This document shows positions 1 to 5,036 of a stretch of DNA of 6,056 nucleotides, in pieces. Made by a program: the position numbers and the translations under genes. Origin of the DNA: Candidatus Peregrinibacteria bacterium (lineage in GTDB: Bacteria > Patescibacteriota > Gracilibacteria > UBA1369 > JACRIC01); the NCBI GenBank assembly GCA_016235915.1, contig JACRIC010000040.1, positions 1 through 6,056 on the forward strand. Direction: 5' to 3'. The first letter of the stretch is position 1; each line of letters begins with the position of its first letter. The notes beneath the pieces are model-generated. The model saw only the letters and a program-made list of their open reading frames with translations, made no database searches and had not been told where the DNA came from.

Positions 1-16
1 GGGGCACCGCCGCCCA

Positions 17-88
17 TTCTGCAAAACGAGGAGGATCCGCCATCTGGCGGAGACGACGAGAGCGAGCGGAGCGAGCGATTTTGCAGAA
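17..88. repeat. Imperfect inverted-repeat module with inner hairpin
   Basis: Ten-base arms TTCTGCAAAA (17-26) and TTTTGCAGAA (79-88) are perfect reverse complements. They enclose a 6-bp perfect hairpin CCGCCA-TC-TGGCGG (37-50) and a perfect tandem copy of the 9-mer GAGCGAGCG (60-68 and 69-77). No plausible coding frame crosses it. It lies in a GC-rich block (about 58% G+C over 1-200) beside very AT-rich sequence. What is seen is the symmetry and the composition jump. Whether it is a dispersed repeat, a structured RNA or a mobile remnant cannot be told from one copy. Bases 1-16 may continue an element cut by the window edge. Confidence 0.6.
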
Positions 89-93
89 CGTTC

Positions 94-192
94 GCGCATA
101 TGCAAAGTTGTTGCGCGGTACAATTTAGCGCGGAGCGCTTCACCGCGCAACAATTTGGGTGAGCGACTGAAAGGAGCGAACTGCATATGCGC
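94..192. repeat. Nested palindromes (three concentric stems)
   Basis: Three inverted repeats sit inside one another. The outer arms are GCGCATATGCA (94-104) and TGCATATGCGC (182-192). The middle arms are 105-119 and 142-156, fifteen pairs with one G.T, built on TTGTTGCGCGGT and ACCGCGCAACAA. The inner hairpin is AGCGC-GGA-GCGCT (127-139). The middle and inner stems could fold as a single long hairpin; the outer pair encloses an extra unpaired stretch (157-181) rich in GAGCGA. The element is non-coding and ends 27 bases before the stop of the DUF3147 gene. Its function is unknown: a REP/MITE-like element or a structured RNA are both possible, and terminator use is unlikely because no T-tract follows. 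Confidence 0.65.
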
Positions 193-218
193 TGTTGTCG
201 GATGTAAGAAAAATTTTA

Positions 219-566
219 TCAAATTTTGATTCCGAATTTTTGTAACAGAATTACATAAATACTATAAGCAATGAACATAATTATTGTAGATATGGGCATT
301 GCAATACTGAATTTAAAACCATTTTTTAAAAGGATAGGTAGTGCAAGGAAAAAAATTAACGACGGCAAAACAGCCCAAAAAATATTTGATGAAAGATCTA
401 TAACTTTTTGGACATCTTTTGTATCAGAATAAAGCCAGATCATGGCTAAAACTGAGGTGAGCGGAAGAGATGCCAGTATTGCCGCAATAGGTGAGAATTT
501 TTTTCCTATTTCGGATATTCCAACAACCACTATGGCTGTGATGATGGTTTTAATGAAGTATTGCAT
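219..566 (-). CDS. DUF3147 family small membrane protein
   Basis: This is a 115-residue hydrophobic protein with about four membrane segments (roughly residues 5-20, 28-46, 62-80 and 86-110). It carries the recognisable family pattern: an N-terminal MQYFIKTIITA, then GISEIGKK, AAILASLPLTS, IWLY-DTKDVQK and IFWAVLPSL. DUF3147 proteins are small inner-membrane proteins of unknown function. The start is placed at ATG 564-566 because family members begin MQYFIKT. An upstream in-frame TTG (597-599) would add eleven residues (MSEIRKILDFH) and cannot be excluded. No good Shine-Dalgarno precedes either start. The gene ends with TGA followed directly by TAA, a tandem stop. It is monocistronic, with the palindrome block downstream and an opposite-facing recombinase upstream. 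Confidence 0.85.
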   Translation of the reverse strand: MQYFIKTIITAIVVVGISEIGKKFSPIAAILASLPLTSVLAMIWLYSDTKDVQKVIDLSSNIFWAVLPSLIFFLALPILLKNGFKFSIAMPISTIIMFIAYSIYVILLQKFGIKI

Positions 567-627
567 ATGAAAATCTAAAATTTTTCTTATTTCCGACAAC
601 TCGTTTTTGGATGACGTGTCTGCGACT

Positions 628-657
628 ATGATACACGATTTTGTTGGTTAGGTGAAA
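628..657 (-). promoter_or_regulatory. Possible promoter of the DUF3147 gene
   Basis: On the minus strand TTTCAC (652-657) and TATCAT (628-633) are separated by 18 bases, upstream of the DUF3147 gene. The -10 box matches the sigma-70 consensus at five of six positions, while the -35 box is poor. Transcription would start near 621, leaving a leader of about 55 bases to the ATG at 566 or about 22 to the TTG at 599. This is a motif match only. Confidence 0.35.
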
Positions 658-753
658 TAAAAAATGAAAAAATATAAAAATAGTTTGTGAAATTGGGGAC
701 TTGAAATTTTTACGGGAAGGATTTCCGTTATAAGATAGGGGAATAAGATGGGG

Positions 754-780
754 ACGCAATTTTCGTTGCGAAAATTGCGT
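754..780. repeat. Perfect 12-bp hairpin upstream of the recombinase
   Basis: ACGCAATTTTCG (754-765), loop TTG (766-768) and CGAAAATTGCGT (769-780) form a perfect 12-bp stem. On the plus strand it is followed by TCATAATTTTTTT, so it resembles an intrinsic terminator, but no plus-strand gene lies upstream in the window. It sits 49 bases before the recombinase start, so it could instead be an operator or a recombinase-binding site. The rest of the 230-base gap between the DUF3147 gene and the recombinase is AT-rich, with one weaker imperfect hairpin (712-728, loop GGA) and no credible ORF. Confidence 0.6.
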
Positions 781-812
781 GTCATAATTTTTTTAAAATT
801 TTTTCATGAAAG

Positions 813-818
813 TATGCT
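813..818 (+). promoter_or_regulatory. Possible -10 box of the recombinase gene
   Basis: TATGCT (four of six consensus bases) ends 11 bases before the recombinase ATG, with no Shine-Dalgarno between, so the transcript would be leaderless or nearly so. The ten bases AAGTATGCTA here also occur in the hicB promoter region. No convincing -35 box is visible in the T-rich sequence upstream. Confidence 0.3.
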
Positions 819-829
819 AAAAACATTCG

Positions 830-1648
830 ATGAATGCCTTTTTCGCGCTCAAACTCTTTGAAGATGAGCTGCGCCTTCGAAATTATAGTCCAAAAACTAT
901 CAAGAGCTATCTGTATGCCCTTCAATGTTATTTAAATTTCAAAAAATGTGCTTTTGAAGAACTCGATATCGAGAATGTCCGCTGTTTTTTGCTTCAAAAA
1001 CAGGCATCAGGACTTTCTTCGCAAACTGTCAACCTTTTTCTCAACGGGATCAAATTTTTCTACCTCCATGTTATCAAAATACATGAAAAAATTGATATCC
1101 ATTTTGCAAAAATAACCAAAAAACTTCCCATAGTATTATCTCGAAATGAAATACAAAGCCTTATCTTCGCTCTTCCCAATGCGAAACATAGACTCTTGCT
1201 GTCGCTGGCTTATGGTTCTGGTTTAAGAGTCAGCGAAGTGATTGATCTGAAGGTTAAAGATGTCGATTTCTCTGAATTAACCATTCATCTGAAAGAAGCA
1301 AAAGGTAAAAAAGACAGAATAACGGTTTTTCCGGAAAAACTGATAATGGATATGCGAAATTTGTCCGCAGGGAAAGATGGAAATGAATTTTTATTTTCAA
1401 GCGAGCGCGGCGGCAAGCTCACCACTCGAACTGCGCAAAAAATTTTTGAAAATGCTCTTCAGAAAACTGGCATTCAAAAGGGCGCGACTTTTCATTCGCT
1501 CCGACATAGTTTTGCGACGCATTTGCTCGAAAATGGCGTCGATGTGCGATATGTGCAGGAACTTCTCGGCCATCACAATATCCGCACAACCCAAATATAC
1601 ACGCGAGTTACGAATCCGGGTCTGAAAAAGATCAAAAGCCCGTTATAA
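830..1648 (+). CDS. Tyrosine recombinase, XerC/XerD-like integrase
   Basis: This 272-residue protein is a complete two-domain tyrosine recombinase that cuts and rejoins DNA through a covalent 3'-phosphotyrosine. Residues 1-90 form the SAM-like core-binding domain (LRLRNYSPKTIKSYLYAL; LFLNGIKFFY). Residues 100-272 form the catalytic domain with every expected active-site residue: R133 (SGLRVSE), K158 (KGKKDR), H222 and R225 (HSLRH), H248 (LLGHHN) and nucleophile Y257 (IYTRV). The end KKIKSPL is typical of this integrase group. Start ATG 830 is preceded in frame by TAA at 818-820, so it cannot extend further upstream. No Shine-Dalgarno is visible. It is a stand-alone gene, convergent with hicA with a 12-base gap. 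It may be the chromosome-dimer Xer recombinase or an element integrase; no dif-like 28-mer is obvious nearby, so this stays open. Confidence 0.93.
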   Translation: MNAFFALKLFEDELRLRNYSPKTIKSYLYALQCYLNFKKCAFEELDIENVRCFLLQKQASGLSSQTVNLFLNGIKFFYLHVIKIHEKIDIHFAKITKKLPIVLSRNEIQSLIFALPNAKHRLLLSLAYGSGLRVSEVIDLKVKDVDFSELTIHLKEAKGKKDRITVFPEKLIMDMRNLSAGKDGNEFLFSSERGGKLTTRTAQKIFENALQKTGIQKGATFHSLRHSFATHLLENGVDVRYVQELLGHHNIRTTQIYTRVTNPGLKKIKSPL

Positions 1649-1660
1649 ATCTGTCTGTGC

Positions 1661-1882
1661 CTAACTCTCAAATTCTTCTCGAGGCTTTCCTGTTTGCTTT
1701 ATGATGTATTGGATTACAAAAATTGTGACCTCTCGATGATGTGGAACCCATGTCGTTAATACCTTTTCTTCCCGCGTTATTTTTTTAAAAGTAATATGTT
1801 TTCTTGCGCGAACCTGCCGAAATCCATTATTCTGCAAAATTTGAATAATTTTCTGTTGAGATAATTTTTTAAGTTTTCCCAT
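1661..1882 (-). CDS. hicA: HicA-family mRNA interferase toxin
   Basis: This is a 73-residue protein with the HicA layout. It begins with a KLKKLSQQKIIQILQNNGF helix, followed by a beta strand with the putative catalytic histidine H29 (ARKHITF), then WVPHHREVT, and a final helix VIQYIIKQTGKPREEF. HicA toxins have a dsRNA-binding-like fold and cleave mRNA. The usual G-S-H-H signature is replaced by R-K-H-I, keeping one histidine, so this is a divergent subgroup. The start at ATG 1880-1882 gives the family-like MGKLKKLS opening and lies inside the last codons of hicB (14-base overlap), implying translational coupling. A longer frame starting at 1912 would add ten unlike residues and is less likely. 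Stop is TAG. Confidence 0.8.
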   Translation of the reverse strand: MGKLKKLSQQKIIQILQNNGFRQVRARKHITFKKITREEKVLTTWVPHHREVTIFVIQYIIKQTGKPREEFES

Positions 1883-2126
1883 GAAATAATCTTTGTGGGA
1901 CGGATACAGCAATATAGCTCAATGATATTGAAGGCATATCTTTCAGCTGTTCTTTTGAAGTATCGGGATCATTGAGATATTCTTCAATCAAATCCTGCAT
2001 ATTTTCTTTTACTTCTTTTTCCGTTTTCCCTTGAGTTGCAATACACAAAAGAGGGCACTCGGCGGTAAACCACTTTCCCTCAGTGGTTATAATTACGGGA
2101 AACGGTAAGGAAAAGACTCTTTGCAT
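1869..2126 (-). CDS. hicB: HicB-family antitoxin (short form)
   Basis: This is an 85-residue protein with the HicB partial RNase H fold: PVIITTEGKWFTAECPLL, then IATQGKTEKEVKENMQDLIEEYL, then a final strand ISLSYIAVSVP. HicB neutralises HicA by direct binding. The length leaves no room for the C-terminal ribbon-helix-helix or HTH DNA-binding domain that many HicB proteins carry. Antitoxin-first order with a 14-base overlap into hicA fits a hicBA operon. The start ATG 2124-2126 is preferred over in-frame upstream codons because the fold begins at once and a -10 box lies only six bases upstream, which suggests a leaderless message. Stop is TAA. Confidence 0.85.
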   Translation of the reverse strand: MQRVFSLPFPVIITTEGKWFTAECPLLCIATQGKTEKEVKENMQDLIEEYLNDPDTSKEQLKDMPSISLSYIAVSVPQRLFHGKT

Positions 2127-2132
2127 GGTCTG

Positions 2133-2145
2133 AGTATAGCATACT
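2133..2145 (-). promoter_or_regulatory. hicBA extended -10 promoter within a small palindrome
   Basis: On the minus strand TGC-TATACT (2133-2141) matches an extended -10 element (TGnTATAAT) with one mismatch. It ends six bases before the hicB ATG, placing transcription start at or next to the start codon. The same bases form a 13-bp palindrome AGTAT-GCT-ATACT (2133-2145), a possible autoregulatory operator. No good -35 box is visible, as is common with extended -10 promoters. Confidence 0.55.
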
Positions 2146-2213
2146 TCGCTTTCATGCGTATGTACTCTGCTATTCCTCAATAGTGTTTTTATTCGATTTG
2201 TTCAGAAATTTTT

Positions 2214-2237
2214 TAGAATGATTTTAACTTTGAGGAG
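2214..2237 (+). promoter_or_regulatory. Possible -10 box and ribosome-binding site of comEC
   Basis: TAGAAT (2214-2219, five of six -10 consensus bases) lies upstream of GAGGAG (2232-2237), the clearest Shine-Dalgarno in the window, though 13 bases from the ATG at 2251 is longer than ideal. The only closer in-frame start codon (TTG 2242) is followed directly by TAA, so ATG 2251 stands. No clear -35 box is seen. Confidence 0.4.
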
Positions 2238-2250
2238 TAGCTTGTAAGGC

Positions 2251-3720
2251 ATGAAATATTCCAACAGCGCTGTTTCAGCTATTTTATCCTTTTTATTCGG
2301 AGTTTTTTTGGCGCCACAGGTTTTTTCGCTTCCTCCCTATTTCATTTCGGGGTTTGCGGTTCTTTTGGCAATTGTTTTTCGGTTTTGGCGTTATCCTGTT
2401 ATTTTTTTTGTGATTGGATTGGCGCGATTTTTTCTTTCGTTTCCTCTTTCGTCGAATCATATCGCCCTGTTTAATGATTCTGGGCAAAATATTGTTCTTG
2501 AAGGTATTGTTTCAGAGGAGCCTGATCGTCGGGAATTCTCGGAAAGGCTCGTTGTGCGGGCAGTGTCCATGCGGCGCGTGGATTCCAATAAGAGTATTAT
2601 TGTCAAAGGACGCGTGCTCGCTATTCTTCCACGCTATCCCGAGCATCAATATGGCGATCGGCTTGCGCTTTTCGGCGAGATTTTTTCTCCTGAATCTTTT
2701 ACTCGGTCTCCGCCTTTGGGTTCTTCTGATGAAAATTTTTCATACGCGAATTATCTTTCCCGCTACAATATTTATTCCGTCATGCAGAAGCCGCGTGTTT
2801 CTGTTTTGGCGGAAGAAGAGGGGAATGTATTTTTTGCGCTTATTTATCGGTTGAAAGAAAAAATAGAAACGAAGTTGAATTTTCTTTTCCCTGAACCGCA
2901 TGCGAGTTTTGCGGCTGGCTTGCTTTTAGGTTCGCGGCGTGGGCTTCCGCCAGCTTTGGTCTCTGCTTTCAATACCACGGGACTCACCCATATTGTCGCG
3001 GTGTCTGGATACAATATTACGTTGGTTATTATGTTTATTTCCGTACTCTTGAAAGGATTGCGCCGAAAATATCAGGTCGTGGCTTCCACGATGGCGATTG
3101 CGATTTTTGTGATTCTTGTCTGAGCTTCTTCTGCCGCGGTTCGGGCGGCCATTATGGGAGTGCTCGGGCTTTTTGCCTTGTGGGCCGGTCGAAAATCGGA
3201 GGTGGCTCGCGCTCTTCTTTTTTCCATATTTTTTATGACGCTTTGGAATCCGAAAATTTTGGTTTTTGATACCGGTTTTCATCTTTCTGTTTCTGCAACG
3301 GTTGGACTCATTTATTTTTCGGATCATTGGAAACGGTGGCTTTCGCGCATACCTTCCCGCTTTGGCATTCGCGAAACTCTCGCCATGACCCTTTCCGCGC
3401 AAACTTTGGCTCTTCCGATTATTCTTCTGAATTTTCAGCGTCTTTCCATTATTTCTCCATTGGCGAATCTTTTGGTCGCGCCTTTTATTCCTTTGGCCAT
3501 GCTTTTTGGATTTTTAGCGGTGGCGATTGGTTTTTTTTCAAATTTTCTCGGACTTCTCGTGAGTTATGTCGGATGGTTTTGGCTTGAAATTATTTTAAAA
3601 ATCGTCTGGTTTTTGCAAAAAATTCCAGGAGCGGCTGTCGAAGTTTCATGGTTTCAATGGCCGTTTATGATTGTTTACTATGGTTTATGCGGTTTTTTTC
3701 TATTTCGTACATCCAAATAG
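2251..3720 (+). CDS. comEC: ComEC/Rec2 DNA-uptake channel, interrupted by in-frame TGA
   Basis: ComEC forms the inner-membrane channel that takes up single-stranded DNA in natural competence. The frame spans 489 codons plus stop, a usual length for ComEC without the C-terminal metallo-beta-lactamase domain. Residues 1-65 are N-terminal membrane helices. Residues about 70-185 are the DUF4131/OB-like domain (QYGDRLALFGEI; FSYANYLSRYNIYSV). The competence domain runs from about 215, with AAGLLLGSRRGLP, the hallmark GLTHIVAVSGYN (residues 244-255), then NP-n-DTGFHLSVSATVGLI and LALPIILLNFQRLSIISPLANL. Codon 291 (3121-3123) is TGA where the family has glycine before ASSAAVRAAIM; the frame is otherwise intact to TAG at 3718-3720. 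Read by the standard code it makes a 290-residue fragment lacking most channel helices, with possible reinitiation at ATG 3154. It could be a pseudogene, a sequencing error, or UGA read as Gly. Confidence 0.88.
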
Positions 3721-3805
3721 GAGCGCCTTTCACGAGTGCGATGAGCGTTGGGTAGCCTATGAGGAGAATGAGAATGAGTTGAATGGGGCGGAAGAGGTCT
3801 TTCAT
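3665..3805 (-). CDS. Small single-pass membrane ORF coupled to the methyltransferase
   Basis: This 46-residue ORF starts at ATG 3803-3805, which overlaps the methyltransferase TGA stop as ATGA, a classic translational-coupling arrangement. It begins MKDLFRPIQLILILLIG, has one membrane helix (about residues 7-26), then KGAP, and a short charged tail ending in TAA at 3665-3667. Its last 56 bases lie antisense to the 3' end of comEC. The opening resembles the methyltransferase's own N-terminus (MAKDLF, hydrophobic helix, then a V/A-P), so it might be the stub of a second tandem copy. It is not recognised as a named family. The coupling supports it; the small size and antisense overlap weaken it. 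Confidence 0.4.
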   Translation of the reverse strand: MKDLFRPIQLILILLIGYPTLIALVKGAPIWMYEIEKNRINHSKQS

Positions 3806-4329
3806 ATTTTGTAGATGTATATTATTGGGCATCCGTTTTTTTTATCTGTTATTATGTTTTGTGGTGTGAATGATTTGATTGCAAACGTGTGTGTGATGAT
3901 TTTTGTGCCTTTTTTGCACTCTCGCATGAGTTTTTCGGCGATTTTTTTGAGAATTTCCGGCGTGAGATAGCAGAAAATGACATCCGCAGAGCTCCCATCG
4001 GCTTTGAAAAAATTTTTACAGCATATTTTACTTTTTTTTCGGCCCAGAATTTTTTTTATGATTGCTAAAAGATAGACCATCGGAGCCATTTCATAGCCTT
4101 CGCCCGCGCATCCCGTTATTTTTTCCGCGGCGAACAAGATTCTGCCATCTCCGCATCCCAAATCATAAACTTTTTGGCCTTTTGTCAGTTTTGCGGCGGT
4201 TATGAGTTTTTCCACGAATTTTCGTCTTGTCGGCACATACGGCACTTTCAAAAATATGCTGACGAGCGCTGTTATGAGCAGTCCGATTGAAAATATGAAA
4301 GCGAAGAAAAGGAAGAGATCTTTTGCCAT
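3802..4329 (-). CDS. Membrane-anchored class I SAM methyltransferase, FAM173-like
   Basis: This 175-residue protein has one N-terminal membrane helix (about residues 5-27), then the linker VPYVPTRRKFVEKLI, then a Rossmann-type SAM-binding domain. Motif I is VYDLGCGDGRILFAA (residues 54-68), with an acidic ribose-binding position in GYEMAP (E80) and a later motif in ADVIFCYLTPEIL (115-127). The order TM helix, P-y/f-VPT-r/k-k, D-L-G-x-G-D-G-R is that of the FAM173/ATPSCKMT-like lysine methyltransferase group. The bacterial substrate is not known, so lysine methylation is inference. Start ATG 4327-4329 has no clear Shine-Dalgarno. The gene ends with TGA that overlaps the next small ORF. It lies downstream of tRNA-Glu on the same strand. 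Confidence 0.85.
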   Translation of the reverse strand: MAKDLFLFFAFIFSIGLLITALVSIFLKVPYVPTRRKFVEKLITAAKLTKGQKVYDLGCGDGRILFAAEKITGCAGEGYEMAPMVYLLAIIKKILGRKKSKICCKNFFKADGSSADVIFCYLTPEILKKIAEKLMRECKKGTKIITHTFAIKSFTPQNIITDKKNGCPIIYIYKI

Positions 4330-4382
4330 TGAGAGGTGTTTTGTCTTTCTTCGTGTCCTTCGGGATATACCATGCGATAAAA

Positions 4383-4405
4383 TTCAGGTTATGGATAATC
4401 CTGAA
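4383..4405 (-). terminator. Weak hairpin after tRNA-Glu, possible terminator
   Basis: On the minus strand TTCAGG-A-TTAT (4395-4405 with one bulged A) pairs with ATAACCTGAA (4383-4392), with a two-base CC between the arms; it is followed by TTTT. It lies about 29 bases past the tRNA 3' end. The stem is AT-rich at its tip and the T-tract is short, so termination would be partial at best. Confidence 0.35.
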
Positions 4406-4433
4406 AGTTCAGAGTTTTTTGAAATATTATTCT

Positions 4434-4505
4434 TAGGGCTACGGGGGATCGAACCCCGGTTTACAGGATGAAAACCTGCTGTCCTAACCACTAGACGATA
4501 GCCCC
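4434..4505 (-). tRNA. tRNA-Glu: tRNA-Glu (anticodon TTC)
   Basis: A complete 72-base cloverleaf folds by hand. The acceptor is GGGGCTA/TAGCCCT, the D arm GTCT-AGTGGTTA-GGAC, and the anticodon stem GCAGG/CCTGT with loop TTTTCAT (anticodon TTC). The variable loop is AAAC, the T arm CGGGG-TTCGATC-CCCCG, and the discriminator base A. Its CTAGTGGTTAGGAC D-arm sequence is typical of bacterial tRNA-Glu. CCA is not encoded. Position 1-72 is a G.U wobble rather than G-C, and 27-43 is also G.U. It is preceded by a strong promoter and followed by a weak hairpin. Confidence 0.96.
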
Positions 4506-4540
4506 GTATTTTTCCGAGATTCCTTAAAAAACCAGTGCTG

Positions 4541-4568
4541 AGTATAGCGGGTTGAGGAGTGAAGTCAA
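4541..4568 (-). promoter_or_regulatory. Sigma-70-type promoter of tRNA-Glu
   Basis: TTGACT (4563-4568) and TATACT (4541-4546) on the minus strand each match the consensus at five of six positions, with a 16-base spacer. Transcription would begin about 30 bases upstream of the mature tRNA. It is the best promoter match in the window. It lies just past the stop of the FtsL-like gene, so the tRNA is transcribed independently. Confidence 0.75.
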
Positions 4569-4579
4569 TTGAGCGGCCT

Positions 4580-4984
4580 TTACTCTTTTTTCGCAATCCC
4601 GTTTTGTTCTTTCACATATGACACTTTTTCCTGGCCAATTTTTTCCATTTCTATGAGATTTTCCATGGTTTTCAGTTTTCCGCTCCCTTCGACTTTTTCA
4701 TTGGACGTGGCTTCGATGATTTTGGTTTCAAGATATTTATTTTCTTTGAGAATTTGCGTGTTTTGCAGTTGGAGTTTTTTGAGAGTGTAGCCGTGAGTGG
4801 TTTGTTGACCTCCGATATACAGTAAAAGCGCTCCCAGCGCGATGTTGATCGTTACAACGGTGATGATGAGTGTTCGATAAATTTTCTGAATTTCTTCCGA
4901 AAGAGTTGTTTTTCTTGAATGTTTGTTTCTGAAACGGGAGGTGGTGGAAAAGTCGATCATGGAGTGCCTAGAAGAAGTTTTCAC
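4580..4984 (-). CDS. FtsL/FtsB-like bitopic coiled-coil protein
   Basis: This 134-residue protein has a basic, Ser/Thr-rich cytoplasmic N-terminus (1-37), one membrane helix (about 38-58, LIITVVTINIALGALLLYI) and an extracytoplasmic coiled coil (about 66-93, YTLKKLQLQNTQILKENKYLE). The tail is hydrophilic and Lys/Glu-rich. This topology and the g-y-x-L-k-k-L-q-l-q-N heptad start match FtsL/FtsB-type divisome proteins, which bridge FtsQ and the septal synthase FtsWI. Sequence identity to either is too low for a firm name. The start is GTG 4982-4984, five bases after a -10 box, which implies a leaderless message. The alternative ATG 4958-4960 (residue 9) has a short TAGG upstream and would fit a 24-base leader. 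Stop is TAA. It lies 52 bases downstream of the SLH-RlpA gene with its own promoter. Confidence 0.65.
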   Translation of the reverse strand: MKTSSRHSMIDFSTTSRFRNKHSRKTTLSEEIQKIYRTLIITVVTINIALGALLLYIGGQQTTHGYTLKKLQLQNTQILKENKYLETKIIEATSNEKVEGSGKLKTMENLIEMEKIGQEKVSYVKEQNGIAKKE

Positions 4985-4989
4985 GTTTC

Positions 4990-5018
4990 ATAATATTCCG
5001 AAGGCGGATTGCTTGCAA
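4990..5018 (-). promoter_or_regulatory. Promoter of the FtsL-like gene
   Basis: TTGCAA (5013-5018) and TATTAT (4990-4995) on the minus strand are 17 bases apart, matching the consensus at four and five of six positions. The -10 box ends only five bases before the GTG at 4984, so transcription would start at or just inside the first codon. This fits either leaderless translation from GTG or use of the ATG at 4960. Confidence 0.6.
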
Positions 5019-5036
5019 ATTTTTTCAGAGGTTCCT

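Noticed and set aside
1..218. CRISPR array
   Set aside because: The repeats are inverted and nested, with no regularly spaced direct repeats or unique spacers.
1..829. dif-like or attachment site near the recombinase
   Set aside because: No 28-bp site with two 11-bp half-sites and a 6-bp centre was found, and no direct repeat flanking the recombinase gene was seen.
1377..1625. Second plus-strand frame inside the recombinase gene, and an antisense frame at 1397-1594
   Set aside because: Both lie over the catalytic domain, whose frame is fully supported by active-site residues.
3121..3123. Programmed frameshift in comEC
   Set aside because: The sequence upstream and downstream of the TGA is in the same frame, so no shift is needed; only the stop itself must be explained.
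2926..3402. Minus-strand open frame of 158 codons spanning the comEC TGA
   Set aside because: Antisense to conserved ComEC domains. Its product is Arg/Lys/Asn-rich with no recognisable fold or start signal, so it is a shadow of comEC.
4384..4596. Minus-strand open frame of 70 codons
   Set aside because: Runs through the tRNA-Glu gene and its promoter.
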